Source: Chelydra serpentina
Lineage: Eukaryota; Chordata; Testudines; Chelydridae
Length of the DNA stretch: 64,000 nt
Direction of reading: 5' to 3'
NCBI GenBank assembly: GCA_037349315.1
Contig: JBAIAC010000040.1
Span: 13,286,001-13,350,000, forward strand
Below the pieces are notes generated by a model. It worked only from the letters and a program-made list of their open reading frames with translations, was not told the origin of the DNA and ran no database searches. A program made the translations under genes and the position numbers. Below are positions 1 through 12,188 of the stretch, one piece after another; position 1 is the stretch's first letter, and each line of letters starts with the position of its first letter.

Positions 1-3000
1 CAGGATTCCCGTGAGAAAATACATTAGCTGGTTTGGACAATGGACATATTGACACATTGGCTAGAGAGGAAAGGGCATCCCAACACTTTTAAAATAAAAT
101 GGTTCATCCGTTAGCAGAGTGGGCTTTTTCGACGTGATCAGCATTGGCCCTAACGTTGCTCCCAATGACACTAATGGGATCTAGCTCTCATTGACTTCAG
201 TGGGAGCAGAGTTAGGTCATCACTGAGAGCATTTGAAGATGCCACCCACAGTCGCCTATGGCCTGACCCAACACCTATTGAAATCAACGTGAGCCTTTCC
301 ACGGACTTCGGCTGCCTTAAAAGCCACTGTGTCCCTGGGTCTGCCAGGGCACATTACAGCGCTGGGTTGAGCTAGGTGCAAGGTCTGGGGGCTTCAGGCC
401 AGATTCTGAGATTCACTCTTTTCAATAGGCCTGAATGGATGCAAGTCAGGGGAAATTTATTTATTTTTTGTTCCTGAGCCTCAAGGAAGGAAAATGTGTC
501 TTTGTGTCACTACAGGTAGAATGTCCAGAAAGATTAAAGTAGTAAAATATCCTACTTTGTGATGTTCACATACAGACTCAATAACATTTATATCAGATTC
601 CCCGCACCCTTTAGTCTTCAATTCACTTTACACAGATTTTTGCTGACTCACCCTCTAGCTACCTTTTCTAATTTTTTATATATATAAATTTTTTTTGCAA
701 GACACAGTCAACATAAATAATAAGTAACATACACATGCCTGCCCCACTGCTCACTGAAATGCTGCTATCAAATACTATCCCTTTTTCCACAAGTTTGGAA
801 AGCACAGGCTTCGGACATGAATCCATGTCTGTTTTACCTCAAGGAGAGCTTCTGTGTTGAGCTGGTCAAAGAAAGGAAAAACCCTTTCAGAAAAACTTTC
901 AAAGTAATTTATGTTCTGAATTTTTTTTAAATTTTTTTGCAAAATATGTTTTGTGAAATGTCAAAATCTTGAATTGAAAGATGTAGAAATGTCAATATTT
1001 TGTTTGGGGACTGAACTCTTTTTGTCACTGAATGCAATAAAATGAGTGATGCCCAGAATCTGCCTGTCTGTTTGTCTCTTTCTTTCTCTCACTCTCTTTC
1101 AAAATGTTACAAAGTGGCAAAAGCAATTTTGAAAAACAAACAGAACAAACAAACTCTGGGCATAATTGATTCTATTACATCCTGTGACAAAATGGTATAG
1201 AAAAACAGCCCCCTCAAAATGTAAAAATATTGACATCTCCAAATTTCTGGTTGGGATGGCCAAGCAGAACATTTTGAAAAACCAGCAGCTTTTTGCAGAA
1301 GTTTCTGGTTTTAAAAAAAGACAAATTTTCACTGTGGGCAGGAAAGTATTAAAAGAGAGATTTTGACCAACTCTACTCATTGGGCTCCTGGCATGATGGA
1401 AAACAAACAAGTCAAAAAAGCTCAAGAGCTTGGGTGACATTGGTAAGTAATTGCTCAGGGAAATACACCTTTTCAAAGCTACATTTACTCATTCTAGATT
1501 AACAGCCTGTAACTTTGGAAAAATAAATGTATAAAGATCTGCTGTTTAAAATTAATTCTATCCCTCTAAAAAAGAGAGCTCTGTAAAATGAAACAAACAG
1601 CCCCTTTAAATGCACAAAACACTACAAATAAAGCATTTATTTGCTGCTGGCAGAAATTAATGGGAAAGAAATTAGCCTTTTCTGATTGACGTAGCAAACC
1701 TAGAATCCAATTTATGGAGTTCAAGTGCGATGTAACAGTTAGTGTCCTCCAAACCAAAAAAGGATCTTAGTTTGCAGCACTTCCGACTATTGGCAACATG
1801 TAAACGGGCCACGGGGATTGGCTAGCGAGTGGGTAAAAAGCACTGTGTAGGAAGAAGGCAAGACATGGCTGCTTCTGACTGTCACAAGCACATTGGTGAT
1901 TCGCGCACTGATTCAGCATCAAACCAAAAGCCCAGCTAAGTCAGTGATTCTCCTAGTATCTGGGATGTATTTGTGTATGAATGTCCAAATGGACAGATTT
2001 AAAACAAAAGAAAACAGACCCACCTTGTTGCATCTACATTACAGGGAACTGACCTGGGTACAAGACGACGTTGAATGAGAGGCGACGTCAAGGAAATCTA
2101 GGCTGTAATTGATGTTTGAAAGAGAGCATTAAACGAGCAAACAATAAATGTGGCTGCAACAGGGTCTGATCTGACTGCCACTGAGTTCAGTACGTGTCTT
2201 TTGGCTGATTTCACGGGGAGTTGGCTAGAGCCCTTAGACAAGTTAAATAAAAGCCTGGTGCTGTAAGGGCTGAGTCCTGCAGGGGAGCCCCCAGAACTGT
2301 GTCCCACCCAGGGGAACAAGGGGAGATCAGACCTGTTGGGTATAATCCCTGCATGAGGGTTAGCATGGGGCACTGGATTCCAGCTGCAGAAGCGTTTCCT
2401 CTTGCCAATGCGCTGCGCATCTTATTCTGTTGAACCTTCGCCCCGTTGCTTGTCAGCTTATTGTAACTCTCCAGCGGCTAACCAGCTTTTCAAACCAGCT
2501 ACCTGTGCAATTGTGTGCTTAATCTATGAGACCTATCTCTATGATTGCATGTGCCGATACAAATGGCTAGCTAGCCTCCTCAGTATACTGAATTACCTGG
2601 CTGGGTATTTACTGCAGCGCTGGGCTGCACCGGGAATGAACCAAGTTACCCCACAAATCGTGTTTTGGGCACCCCGACTGAAAAACAAGGACCAGATAAA
2701 TGACTGCAATTGGAGCTGTTATAGACTACGGGGCACGATTTATTATAGATCTGCACAGACACAATCCCAGTCCAAATCAGTCCGAAGGTGTTAGAAGGTA
2801 TTTGAAAACCCTACAGCTACCAGGCCTGTGCTGTATTATAACTCCAAGTCCCTGGTTTAGATCAATTCATGTTCCTCTGTAAGATTATTATTCAGGACAT
2901 CTCAGCTCTAATAACACAGTTCAGACGGCATGTTTCCCCTTTCAGTCCTGCCGGCACCCAGTGACACTGATTTCATTGCTCCCTGGGATGTTCAACAACC

Positions 3001-4279
3001 TCCTATGCTTTTTCAGTCTCCTTACAAGTGAAAGACCTGATCTCCCATGGCTTGATCAGTGCAAACTCTTCTGCAGCCACTGAAGCTGAGCCATGGTCAG
3101 GATTCGAGCGGCTGCTGCTTTTTGAACCGTTTGGCTGTTAAGAAACCACGTCGGGTGAGTCTATTTTTTTTCTTTTTAAGGCAAAACACACCAGTAAGAA
3201 TCACTTTTGCTCCCACGGAGCTGAGAATGGCACATTTGGACGTTTCCTTCAAGTATGTTTTCTAGTCTGAAAGCGCGTTTACATGTTTGCCCAGCAAACC
3301 AAGCCCAGCACTGGGGCGGGGATGAGTTCGGAAGGACACAGACAGTCGCGCTCCAAACCAACGTGCGTTTTACGTCTGTCCCTGGCGACTGCTGGGCTCC
3401 AGCAGAACCTGCGGACGCTGCACGGTGACCATGCCTCTGCCTGGTGGGAGCCCGCCTCGGCTTGGAGTGGAGCTGTTCTGGGAGGGCAAGGGGAGGAAGA
3501 GATACGGTAAGTAAGGGCTGGGTTGTGCCTTCTGGGCAGTGGCAGGCATAGAACATAAGACAGTGCAGTGTGTATTCCCCTCTGCAGTTAGCCAGCCCGT
3601 AGTGCCCCCAAAGGGGAGCATGTGTCACAGAAACTTTGACTTAAGCAGAGTGTGTCAGGGCTGTTGGGCCGAAGAACGGACAGTGAGTCAGGTGGCTGCC
3701 CCCGGATTTCATTTGCCAACCAGATTTTTGGCAGCAGCTGGCGTTCATAAAGCAAAGGCGGGAAGAACAGACTCCCTAGGCAGCGAAGTGGCGTCTGCCC
3801 AGCATGCTGCGACAAGGGAGTGCACAAGTGACCTGCTGCGTCGGTGCAGCTACAGGCGCCGCTGTGGCAAGGGCTGGGGTGCAGAACAAATAGCCGGCGG
3901 GATTCCTGAAGACAAGACTACGTCAATGCGGAGCCAGCCTGGCAAGGGACGGCCATTTTAGTTTGCCATCTGACTCTTTGGCCTGCCCCTTGCAACCAAC
4001 AAGAGCAAGGAATTGAACAGGTAAGGCTGAACTGCAACTTGTAAGTCACCCTGCTGGCAGCTTGAAAGGACTCATCAAGGGGAAATCAGGTCCAGATTGT
4101 CCAAAAAGGTGCCACCTTGGGGTGGGCTCTTCTATTCTTCGAGTGAGAGTGGGGGGATTACGTTCCAATCTGAGAGCAGGAGTACAGGTTCCAAGGACCT
4201 TGGAGTTCCCCTTCAGCTTGTGGGGACTGGAGCCTCAGTTTACCACTCTGTCCACACTTTGGGGAGCCCTGAACCACCT
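1..4279. other. Noncoding flank, no gene recognised
   Basis: AT-rich intergenic sequence. Positions about 850-1380 are an A/T-homopolymer-rich stretch resembling a diffuse turtle repeat ending in 'gaccaactctactcat'. A pyrimidine-rich CT stretch is at 1062-1101. A weak copy of the 'ATTGACTTCAGTGGGAG' foldback family is near 188-212. Open frames on both strands are short and show no domain I know. Confidence 0.45.
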
Positions 4280-4281
4280 TA

Positions 4282-4721
4282 GGGTCTGTCTGCACTGCCG
4301 AGTTAATTTGGGCTCTTGGGTCTATTGTGACCATCCCGTCCACAAACACAACCCTCTCCTCTGAGTCTGTGGAGCTGGGTTAGTACTCAGTGGCTGCTTT
4401 TGCTCGGGCTGGTAACCCACCCACTTTGCAGTGAGGCCCCAGGCTAAATCACTTGTGCGCCAATAGTCCTCAACACCATCCCAAAATTCCCCTCCATGCA
4501 CCTGGAAGGAGAGACAAGTTCTCCCACAATTCACTGGGAAGGGATTACAGAGCGGCCCAGTTGACCGCCACACAAAGGACCATAAACTATGCCCCCTGAA
4601 ATCTAGTGGCGCACATGGGGAAATGCAGTGCCCGCGAGGCCCCAATAACTTGTGTGGCTTTGCAGACAACTCAGACCTGGATGCCAATCACCCGAGTTAA
4701 CTGTGCCATGAAGACATACCC
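4282..4721. mobile_element. Short nonautonomous DNA transposon (MITE) with imperfect terminal inverted repeats
   Basis: The left end begins GGGTCTGTCTGCACTGCC and the right end, reverse-complemented, begins GGGTATGTCTTCATGGCA. Both continue into related 'AGTTAA.T.GGG' blocks, giving inverted ends of roughly 40 bp. TA dinucleotides flank both ends (4280-4281, 4722-4723), which would fit a TA target duplication, but a longer duplication is not visible. There is no transposase. The 'gggtatgtct' type of end is common in turtle DNA from my recollection. Superfamily not settled. Confidence 0.6.
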
Positions 4722-5485
4722 TAAGTGCACTGTGGCACATTATGGGAGGCCACCCCACACCACACACATTTGAAGCTGGATAGTTTGGGGCAAATACTAT
4801 GCTCCTTTACGCTTGAAATCAATGTGCTGGACACAGCTTACAGTGCTAGCGCTGTCACTGCAATCAACACTTCAGAGAGGCATTAACACTTCAAGTTAGT
4901 GTCTGAATAAAAAATATGCTTCTTTTAAAAATTAAACCCCCCAAGAATGGCCCCGTTTCAGAAAGGAGAGAGGTCTGGTTACACTAATGAATTGCCTTTC
5001 CCCGTGGCTTTTGAAACAGAATGTAAGGGGCTGTTGGCCCCGTACTGAGACTCAGTGGGGTTTTTTGGCTGGCCATCTCCCAGTACCAAAAGAAAGGGGA
5101 AGGGCCGATGAGACTGACAGTCCCCAGGGGCAATGGGAGAGGCCAACGTGCCAAGTCGCCCTGATTGACAGGGCAGGCAGGACAATGAGGGGGGGCCAGG
5201 AGTCCCGTCCTCCGTGTGAGCGGGAGCCGCCTGGGCCAGAGCGGGGAGCGGGACCGCGCCGGTCTGAGGGAACCAGAGACGCTGAGCAGAGCCAGCAGCA
5301 GCAGCCAGAGGGGCAGCCCAGGGAGCTGGAGCTGAGGCAGGGTGGAGGAGCTGGAGCCAGGTGCGGTGAGCAGCTGAGGGGAGTGAGGGGGGGTCCCTGG
5401 GTAGCCGGCCCAGCGCAGGGAGACGCCCCCAGCCGAGAGGCCTTGCAGGTCGGACATGGAGGGAATCGTCGTCGGGGGGCGACGC

Positions 5486-5610
5486 TAGGGTGACCAGACA
5501 GCAAATGTGGAAAATCGGAACAGGGGGTGGGGGGGTAATAGGAGCCTATATAAGAAAAAGACCCAAAAATTGGGCCTGTCCCTATACAATCGGGACATCT
5601 GGTCACCCTA
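5486..5610 (+). mobile_element. hAT-type MITE, copy 1 (125 bp)
   Basis: It begins TAGGGTGACCAGA and ends CTGGTCACCCTA, so the terminal inverted repeats are nearly perfect. It is flanked by a perfect 8-bp direct repeat GGCGACGC (5478-5485 and 5611-5618), the target-duplication length of hAT elements. There is no coding capacity. The interior includes TAGGAGCCTATATAAG. It is nearly identical to the copy at 5780-5903. Confidence 0.88.
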
Positions 5611-5779
5611 GGCGACGCTGGGAAGAAGGGCCCGGCCACCTAGGGCGTGTGGCCGCCGCCAGAGCAAGTGTCCGACCCCCTGTGCCCACAGAGATGGGCT
5701 GGTCTTTCACCTTTCCCCGTTTGTCCTTATTTTTTAATTGGTTGCTGTTTAATACATTGTAATTGTTTTGAACTATGTG

Positions 5780-5903
5780 TAGGGTGACCAGACAGCAAAT
5801 GTGAAAAATCGGAACAGGGGGTGGGGGGTAATAGGAGCCTATATAAGAAAAAGACCCAAAAATCGGGCCTGTCCCTATACAATCGGGACATCTGGACACC
5901 CTA
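5780..5903 (+). mobile_element. hAT-type MITE, copy 2 (124 bp)
   Basis: Same element and orientation as the copy 170 bp to the left. Ends are TAGGGTGACCAGA and CTGGACACCCTA (one mismatch in the right end). It has its own perfect 8-bp target duplication ACTATGTG (5772-5779 and 5904-5911), proving a separate insertion and not a local duplication. Confidence 0.88.
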
Positions 5904-6589
5904 ACTATGTGCAGTGATCAGTGGGTCAGGGAAGGGTCCAGAGCGGAGAGAGCACCCCGGAGTGAGGTCACCTTATCCCCTGTCCTAAGTGACCACAGTA
6001 AGATTGGGGGTCGAGCCCCCCCCCCCAGGAATCCTGGATCCAGCCTTCTCAGGGTTACGAGGGCTCTGCCACGCAGGAGAGTTGAAGGGGGGCCCTTGAG
6101 GTCAGGCAAGCCTCTGGGTAAAGGGAGTGAGAGAGAGGACTCAGATCCTTTCGCTCGCCAATTCCACTGGGGTAGTGTGTAAGCTAGGAAAGTTCCCCAC
6201 AATCGCAGGACCATTCACCCGCTTACATAGAAGGAAACCTGATCTTTTCAAATCCTTTTTTTTTTTTAAATATCTGGAGGGGGTTTTTTTGTTTTTGTTT
6301 TTAGTTTATCATGGCATTTTTAACAGCTGTGGGCGTTTGTGTGATTACAAACTTTCTGGGCAAGGAGTCTGAGTTGTTCCTTATTATTATTATTAGGTGT
6401 TGTAACTTGGCTGGTCATGTGTACACTGAAATAACTGAATCAGAATTGCAGCAAGACAAATACAAAACAAAACACTTAAGAATTGGGGAAAACCAAATAG
6501 AAATTAACTTCCAGAGCTGTTTAGCTAAAAAGCCTGCAGGAGTTATAGGTAACATTTTCAAGAGCATCTAAGTTCCATTTGTCAAAGTG

Positions 6590-6850
6590 ACACAGGCACG
6601 TAGGCACCTAAGGTCTATTGATTTTAAATGAGACTAAAAGTCCCTAAGTGCCCAAAGCCCAGATCCTCAAATATATTTAGGTTCATAATTCCCCTAGGAG
6701 TTAGGTATCTACATATTTTTGCAGATCTCAGTCTGTCTCCTTTGAAAATGGAACTTAGCCTCCTAAATCACTCAGGTGCTGTTCAGAATTTTACCGTAAG
6801 TGTCCAAATCCCATACAAATCCAGTGAGAGTTAGGTGTCTAATTCCTTTA
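6590..6850. repeat. Foldback repeat of the 'TAGGCACCTAA' family
   Basis: It contains the motif blocks gtaggcacctaag, gttaggtatctac and gagttaggtgtctaattcc. Related copies lie at 35648-35783 and 58700-58890. It is a short noncoding dispersed repeat of opposing 'AGGCACCTAA' and 'TTAGGTGCCT' type motifs, degenerate here. Confidence 0.5.
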
Positions 6851-6859
6851 GTCTCCATT

Positions 6860-8816
6860 GACAATCCCAGCCTTGTTGGCCTGTATTCACAAAGCAATAA
6901 CAGCTTTGGGATCTTGTATTGCTTTCTTACCCCTCTGCATAGGCATTGTCATTTACTGACGCATTGTTGCTTAGCATTGTTCCTGTTGTAGTCTAATCAA
7001 CACAAAAGTCCCACTTGTAGACACATCAGATAATCTTTGTGGGTGATGCTGGATGGGTTCATTTTTCATAACTATGGGCATGATTTCTTTAATTCCTTTC
7101 CCGTCCAGAGCAGTGCTTGTCTTGCTGCAGTTTATGAAACGAAAACAGCTAACAATGGATTAGTAAAGCGATGCCACATATGGAGTCCTGTAGCAAAACA
7201 GAGCCTGCCAGAGCACTGTTGTTCTCTTTTCTCATTCCCTTTCAATGCTGATGCCAGTTGAAGCCCTAGAGCGGACGGTTTCTTCGTGGTTTGGATACAA
7301 GTGAAAGTGAGCATTTAAAAAAGAGCAACCAACTTCCCTCCTACAGCTTCACCTCACGAAAAATAAAGCACCAGGGGACTAAATCCATCCTTTGTGAAGA
7401 TGAGGTGGGAAAAGGGTGTCAAATCAGTCTCTGCTAGAAGGGGTCTGTCAGGGACAAGGCGACATGCAGACACCATCGGACCCATTGACAGTATCTGTTA
7501 GCGCCAGATCTCCGAGAGCCTGTAGGTAGCAGGGAGGGATCAGCCAGGTTTGGAGCTGGCTGCTGGTGCTGGCCCGCTGGCACCTTCTGAAGGCTGCCCA
7601 CCTCCGTGTTTTCACAGCTGCATGGGAACTAACCAACTTCGGGGAGGAGCAGAGGGTAGGAATAGGCAGTTCCTTTCATTGTCCTTGGATGAATTATTAC
7701 TATTGTACACTATTACCGGACTCAGGAGGCTGGCAATGAGCCACGGCCCCATTCTGCTGAATTTTGGAAACATCTGTCTTGTTGACAGGCTTCAACTCGG
7801 GAGTTTAAAATTCTGCTCCTGCTATGGTCTTTATCATCTCATACAACAGAAAAGGCTTTTGGTCCTTGAGGAACTGCCCTTGAAAGCATATTCTCCTACA
7901 CCTAGTTAACTTGATTGTCATAAGCCGCCTTTGCATAAAATCAGGTTAATCCTGAATTATATCTGTCCTCTCTGTGTGTTTTATCACTGTTAGCTAAGCC
8001 TTCTGCCATTTTCCCTGGCTTGCATCCTCCTTAGAATGCAAATCTCCCCTGAAGCATTCCATTCTCCGCTCCCCTAAAAGCTCCTTCACGGTATCCCGCT
8101 ATGGCATGTAAACATCTGGCTCCTCAGAAGGGTCTCGAATGGGAGTTTGGCACTTGCCTATGCTGGAAAGGCTGGTGCCTTGTCGGCACGGTCGTCTTTC
8201 CTGTTTTGGTGACAATTTTTTATTTTTTTTTAAAGCTAAATCGGAGGTCACTGTGGCGCCACAATGCAATCCTGGAGCTGTCCTCCAGATGGGGATTCGG
8301 AGTGGGGTCACTGGTTTATGCAATTAAACATAACAACTGTCTTCTCTGTGTTTAAACACTAGGAGAAGCAGGCAGATAGCAGCTGTGCAGGCTGGATGGT
8401 GAGTCTGCAGCTGGTCTTCTCCTATCAGGATCGGCTTCCAAGGCACTGCTAAGTTGCGTCTATGTGCTAGAGAAGACCCACGGAGCTGGGAAGCAGCACT
8501 ATAACATATGGTAACTGCAAACCTAGGGCTTTTGCTATCTGATTTCATTGAAATGCTATTCAAAATAGATGTCAAAAAATAAAATAAAAATCCAGAGCAT
8601 GAACATCAAAAACGTCCGACAGTGAACGCCAGCCTTTCGCTGACCAAATCCAGAGAGAGCACGTCCCCTCTAAGTCTCCTCTTGGAGCAGTTCAGACGCG
8701 TTCTAAGACCACGCACGCCCAGCCGCTAGTAGTCAAGGGCCCGTCACCATCAATGAAAGAACCTGGCCAAATCTGTCTGTCCGGAGAGGCCAGTGAAGGA
8801 TGCGGCCCTGTGGTCG
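6860..8816 (-). other. RFLNA 3' UTR side and downstream flank
   Basis: DNA immediately downstream of the RFLNA stop. The 3' UTR must begin at 8816, but I could not find a canonical AATAAA on the minus strand near it, so the poly(A) site is not placed; an ATTAAA (minus strand) occurs near 7089-7094. No second gene or clear repeat is seen. Confidence 0.5.
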
Positions 8817-9171
8817 TCAGAGCCCCCCACGGGCAGATGAAAGGGTCTCGCTGTAGATGACGCTGGGGCTGGTTTCCTCGCACAGCTCCAGCTGCACGCT
8901 GGACGCGAACCAGCGCTTGGCACAGCCCAGGCTGTAGGTGAGGGTGGTTCGGTAAATGTTCTTGGTGCATTTGGGGAAGATGATGGTTGTGCTCTGGAAC
9001 CGCAGGGGCTTCTGGCGGGGCTCAAAGATCAGCTGTGACTTGTAGTTCCGCCAGGTGCAGTTCGGCGTGGCGATGACCGTCTCGCTGTAGGCGGTCACGG
9101 TGGGGATGGGTCCATAGAAGATGTCATCCCTGTAGTGTTTCTCTGAGTCATATTTCACCTCCGAGTTGCAC
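8817..9171 (-). CDS. RFLNA: RFLNA (refilin A) coding exon 3, with stop
   Basis: Last coding exon, residues 110-227 and TGA at 8819-8817. The acceptor is CCCTTTCAG|G, and the first base completes an AGG Arg codon split by intron 2. It encodes the filamin-binding half of refilin A: CNSEVKYDSEKHYRDD, then PTVTAYSETVIATPNCTWRN, FEPRQKPLRFQSTTIIFPK, and the tail SVQLELCEETSPS before SETLSSARGGL. The NCTWRNY, FEPR.., RF.STTI.(F/Y)PK and TTL motifs are shared by refilins A and B; the rest matches A. The total of 227 residues is close to the mammalian protein (about 216 from memory). No frameshift or internal stop is present, so the gene appears intact. Established knowledge: refilin A (CFM2/FAM101A) binds filamin A and acts in actin organisation and skeletal development. 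Confidence 0.95.
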
Positions 9172-10530
9172 CTGAAAGGGGCAGTGAGAAGTCAGGCAGC
9201 GAAGGGAGCGCATAGGGCAGGAGGGCTCTGTGCTGACCCGCTCCTATCTTCTGCCAGGATCCTGGCCCAACGAAAGCAAATGGTGCTCTAGGGAGGGCTG
9301 GGTAGATGGACCCCCAGCACAGAGCAGCAGCAGAATGCCCTTGCTGCAACCACAGGTTTGCAATATCCATCTCCGCTGCTACACCCACCCATCTGGTATT
9401 TCTGCTTAGTTGTGAATCCATGATCCCAACTCCCCATGGATGGTGGAGCATCCCCTTGGAGCCTGGCTGCATGCCATAGAGAGGATTGGGACCACATGGG
9501 TTCCTGCCCCTTTCCCTGCACAGCAGAACAGCTCTGGTGTGGTTGCTTTGCACTGTCATCCCTGCTCCTTCCTTGGGTCTTAGGGTTATCCCGGCCCTAA
9601 GCCAGGATCCCTTTTAGCTGAGTTCCACAGTGGGAGCAAGCCCAGAGGAAGCGGTGAAGATCACAGCTGTTGGCTACTTGTTGCTGGTGCCCCGTATGCG
9701 GGAGGCAGAGGCGTTGGAGAGGAACAGATGTTCAGCCAGAGGCTGGAAGGGTGAGCCTGCTCAAGGATTCCTGACATTTTAGGTGCATCTGTGGCCCACC
9801 CCTGCTTTTCCACAGCGTGGCGTGCTGGCTTCCTAGTCTCTACCCGAAACGCATCAGTGGTCTCTGGCAGGACTTCTGTGGCTAGTCTCCTGGAGCATTG
9901 CCATCAACCATGATGGCAAAGGGTTCCCTTGATTTTTAAATCATGCTGCATAAAGGAAGAGATTGTCATCATGCAGCACCCAACCTTCCCCTGGCATTGT
10001 GGCGGAAAGAGGCAGCCCTCCCTTACAGGTAGTGCACAGGGACCGGCTGGTGAGCATGGGAAATGGACATGCAAGCTGGGTGAAAACTGCCTCTATTGGT
10101 TCGTACTCCTGATGGAGACCCTTAGGTGGCCCAAAGGCGGATGCCTTTCCGGTCTCTGCTGTGCACCAGCGTCTGCTCCTGCCCTCACTTGGACATGGTT
10201 ATTAAAGGGAGCTAGAGGGGGCTTGATTGAGCTGTTTAACACCTTCTGCCCATCCCTCCCATATTGGGGCAGAGGATCACCTGCTTAGAGCAATGGCAGC
10301 TTGATTTACAAAGGGGCCTTGTGCATGTCACCTACAGCACAAAGCCATTTGCCCCAAACTAGGCTGCAGTAGAGGAAAAATGGAGTGAAGTGACCCAGCA
10401 CAACCTCAAAGAGCTGTGCCAAATGGGCAGAGGAAATCCTGAGCTAGCCATAAACCAAGGAGCCTGAGGGAGTGGATGGAGATTGCTTGATGGTTTGGGT
10501 TCTACAGAAACGCCAGTGATGGGTCAAATC

Positions 10531-12188
10531 TAGGGCTGTCAATTAATTGCAGTTAACTCACGTGATTAACTCAAAAAAATTAATCACGATTAATGTTTTT
10601 AATCGTGTCATCATACTGTTAAACAATAGAAAACCAATTGAAATGTATTAAATATTTTTAGATGTTTTTCTACATTTTCAAACATATTGATTTCAATTAC
10701 AACACAGAATACAAAGTGTACACAGCTCACTTTATATTATTATTATTTTTTATTTCAAATATTTGCATTGTAAAAATGATAAAGAAAAGAAACCGTATTT
10801 TTCAATTCACTTCATACAAGTACTGTAGTGCAATCTCTTTACGGTGAAAGGCCAACTTACAAATGTAGATTTTTTTTTTGTTACATAACTGCACTCAAAA
10901 ACAAAACAACGCAAAACTTTAGAGCCTACAAGTCCACTCAGTCCTACTTCTTGTTCAGCAAATCGCTAAGACAAACAAGTTTGTTTACATTTATGGGGGA
11001 TAATGCTGCCAGCTTCTTTTTTACAATGTCACCTGAAAGTGAGAACAGGCATTCACATGGAACTTTTGTAGCCGGCATTGCAAGATATTTACATGCCGGA
11101 TATGCTAAACATTCGTATGCCCTTTCATGCTTCGGCCACCGTTCCAGAGGACATGCTGATGATGCTCATTAAAAAAATGAGTTAATTAAATTTGTGACTG
11201 AACTTCTTGGGGGAGAATTGTATGTCTCCGGCTCTATTTTACCTGCATTCTGCCATATATTTCATGAAATAGTAGTCTCAGATGATGGCTCAGCAGATGT
11301 TCATTTTAAGAACACTTTTCCTGCAGATTTAACAAAACGCAAAGAAGATACCAATGTGAGATTTCTAAAGATAGCTACAGCACTCGACCCAAGGTTTAAG
11401 AATCTGAAGTGCTATCCAAAATCTGAGAGGGACGAGACATGGAGCATGCTTTCAGAAGTCTAAAAAGAGCAACACTCCGATGCGGAAACTACAGAACCCG
11501 AAACACCAAAAAAGAAAATCAACCTTCTGCTGGTGGCATCTGACTCAGATGATGAAAATGAACATGCGTCGGACCGCACTGCTTTGGATTGTTATCGAGC
11601 AGAACCCGTCATCAGCATGGACGCATGTCCTCTGGAAGGGTAGTTGAAGCATGAAGGGACATATGAATCTTTAGCGCATCTGGCACATAAATATCTTGCG
11701 ACGCTGGCTACAACAGTGCCATGAGAATGCCTGTTCTCATTTTCAGATGACATTGGAAACAAGAAGTGGGCAGCATTATCCCCTGCAAATGTAAACACAC
11801 TTGTTTGAGCGATTGGCTGAACAAGAAATGGGACTGAGTGGACTTGTAGGCTCTAAAGTTTTACATTGTTTTACTTTTGAATGCAGTTATTTTTTTTGTA
11901 CACAATTCTACATTTGTAAGTTCAACTTTTACGATAAAGAGATTGCACTACAGTACTTGTATTAGGTGAACTGAAAAATACTATTTCTTTTGGGTTTTTT
12001 TACAGTGCAAATATTTGTAATCAAAATAAATATAAAGTGAGCACTGTACACTTTGAATTCTGTGTAATTGAAATCGATATATTTGAAAATGTAGAAAACA
12101 TCCACAAATATTAAAATAAATGATATTCTATTATTGTTTAACAGTGCGATTAATGGCAATTAATTTTTTTAATCGCTTGACAGCCCTA
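10531..12188 (+). mobile_element. hAT transposon with long inverted arms (foldback form), decayed
   Basis: The ends are TAGGGCTGTCAA and its inverse TTGACAGCCCTA. Homology between the two ends runs inward for about 600 bp on each side (left arm 10531 to about 11170, right arm about 11605 to 12188), leaving a central unique part of some 435 bp. The right arm carries the C-terminal transposase code in + orientation; the left arm is an inverted copy of it, so the original 5' half of the element is missing. Candidate 8-bp target duplications (10523-10530 and 12189-12196) match poorly, suggesting age. It lies in RFLNA intron 2. Confidence 0.85.
11194..11820 (+). pseudogene. hAT (Ac-like) transposase C-terminal pseudogene
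   Basis: A single reading frame shows hAT transposase features: ATALDPRFKNLKCYP near residue 67, an acidic stretch SDSDDENEHASD, then the dimerisation region LAHKYLATLATT, ECLFSFSDDIGNKKWAALSP and ANVNTLV. The frame is never shifted but is broken by stops at 11461-11463, 11641-11643, 11722-11724 and 11806-11808. The TAG at 11641 falls where hAT proteins usually have a tryptophan-rich motif before the LAxKYL block. The N-terminal zinc finger and the first catalytic part are absent. It cannot make an active transposase. Confidence 0.82.

Larger units (their letters stand above)
4930..6190. repeat. GC-rich block, possible old retroelement fragment, hosting two MITEs
   Basis: A GC-rich island-like stretch (about 5170-5690) with 'cagcagcagccagag' runs, then 'tttaattggttgctgtttaat' and a tail with 'ggggtcgagcccccc'. 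This composition resembles LTR or untranslated retroelement sequence I associate with turtle genomes, but I could not find both ends or a coding region. It is not the RFLNA promoter, since it lies downstream of the gene. The two hAT MITEs inside it inserted later, because removing either restores continuous sequence. An 11-nt C run is at 6016-6026. Confidence 0.35.

Noticed and set aside
10990..11172. Apparent protein similarity between a + frame here and a - frame at 11592-11798
   Set aside because: It arises because the two hAT arms are inverted copies; the real coding sense is the + frame of the right arm.
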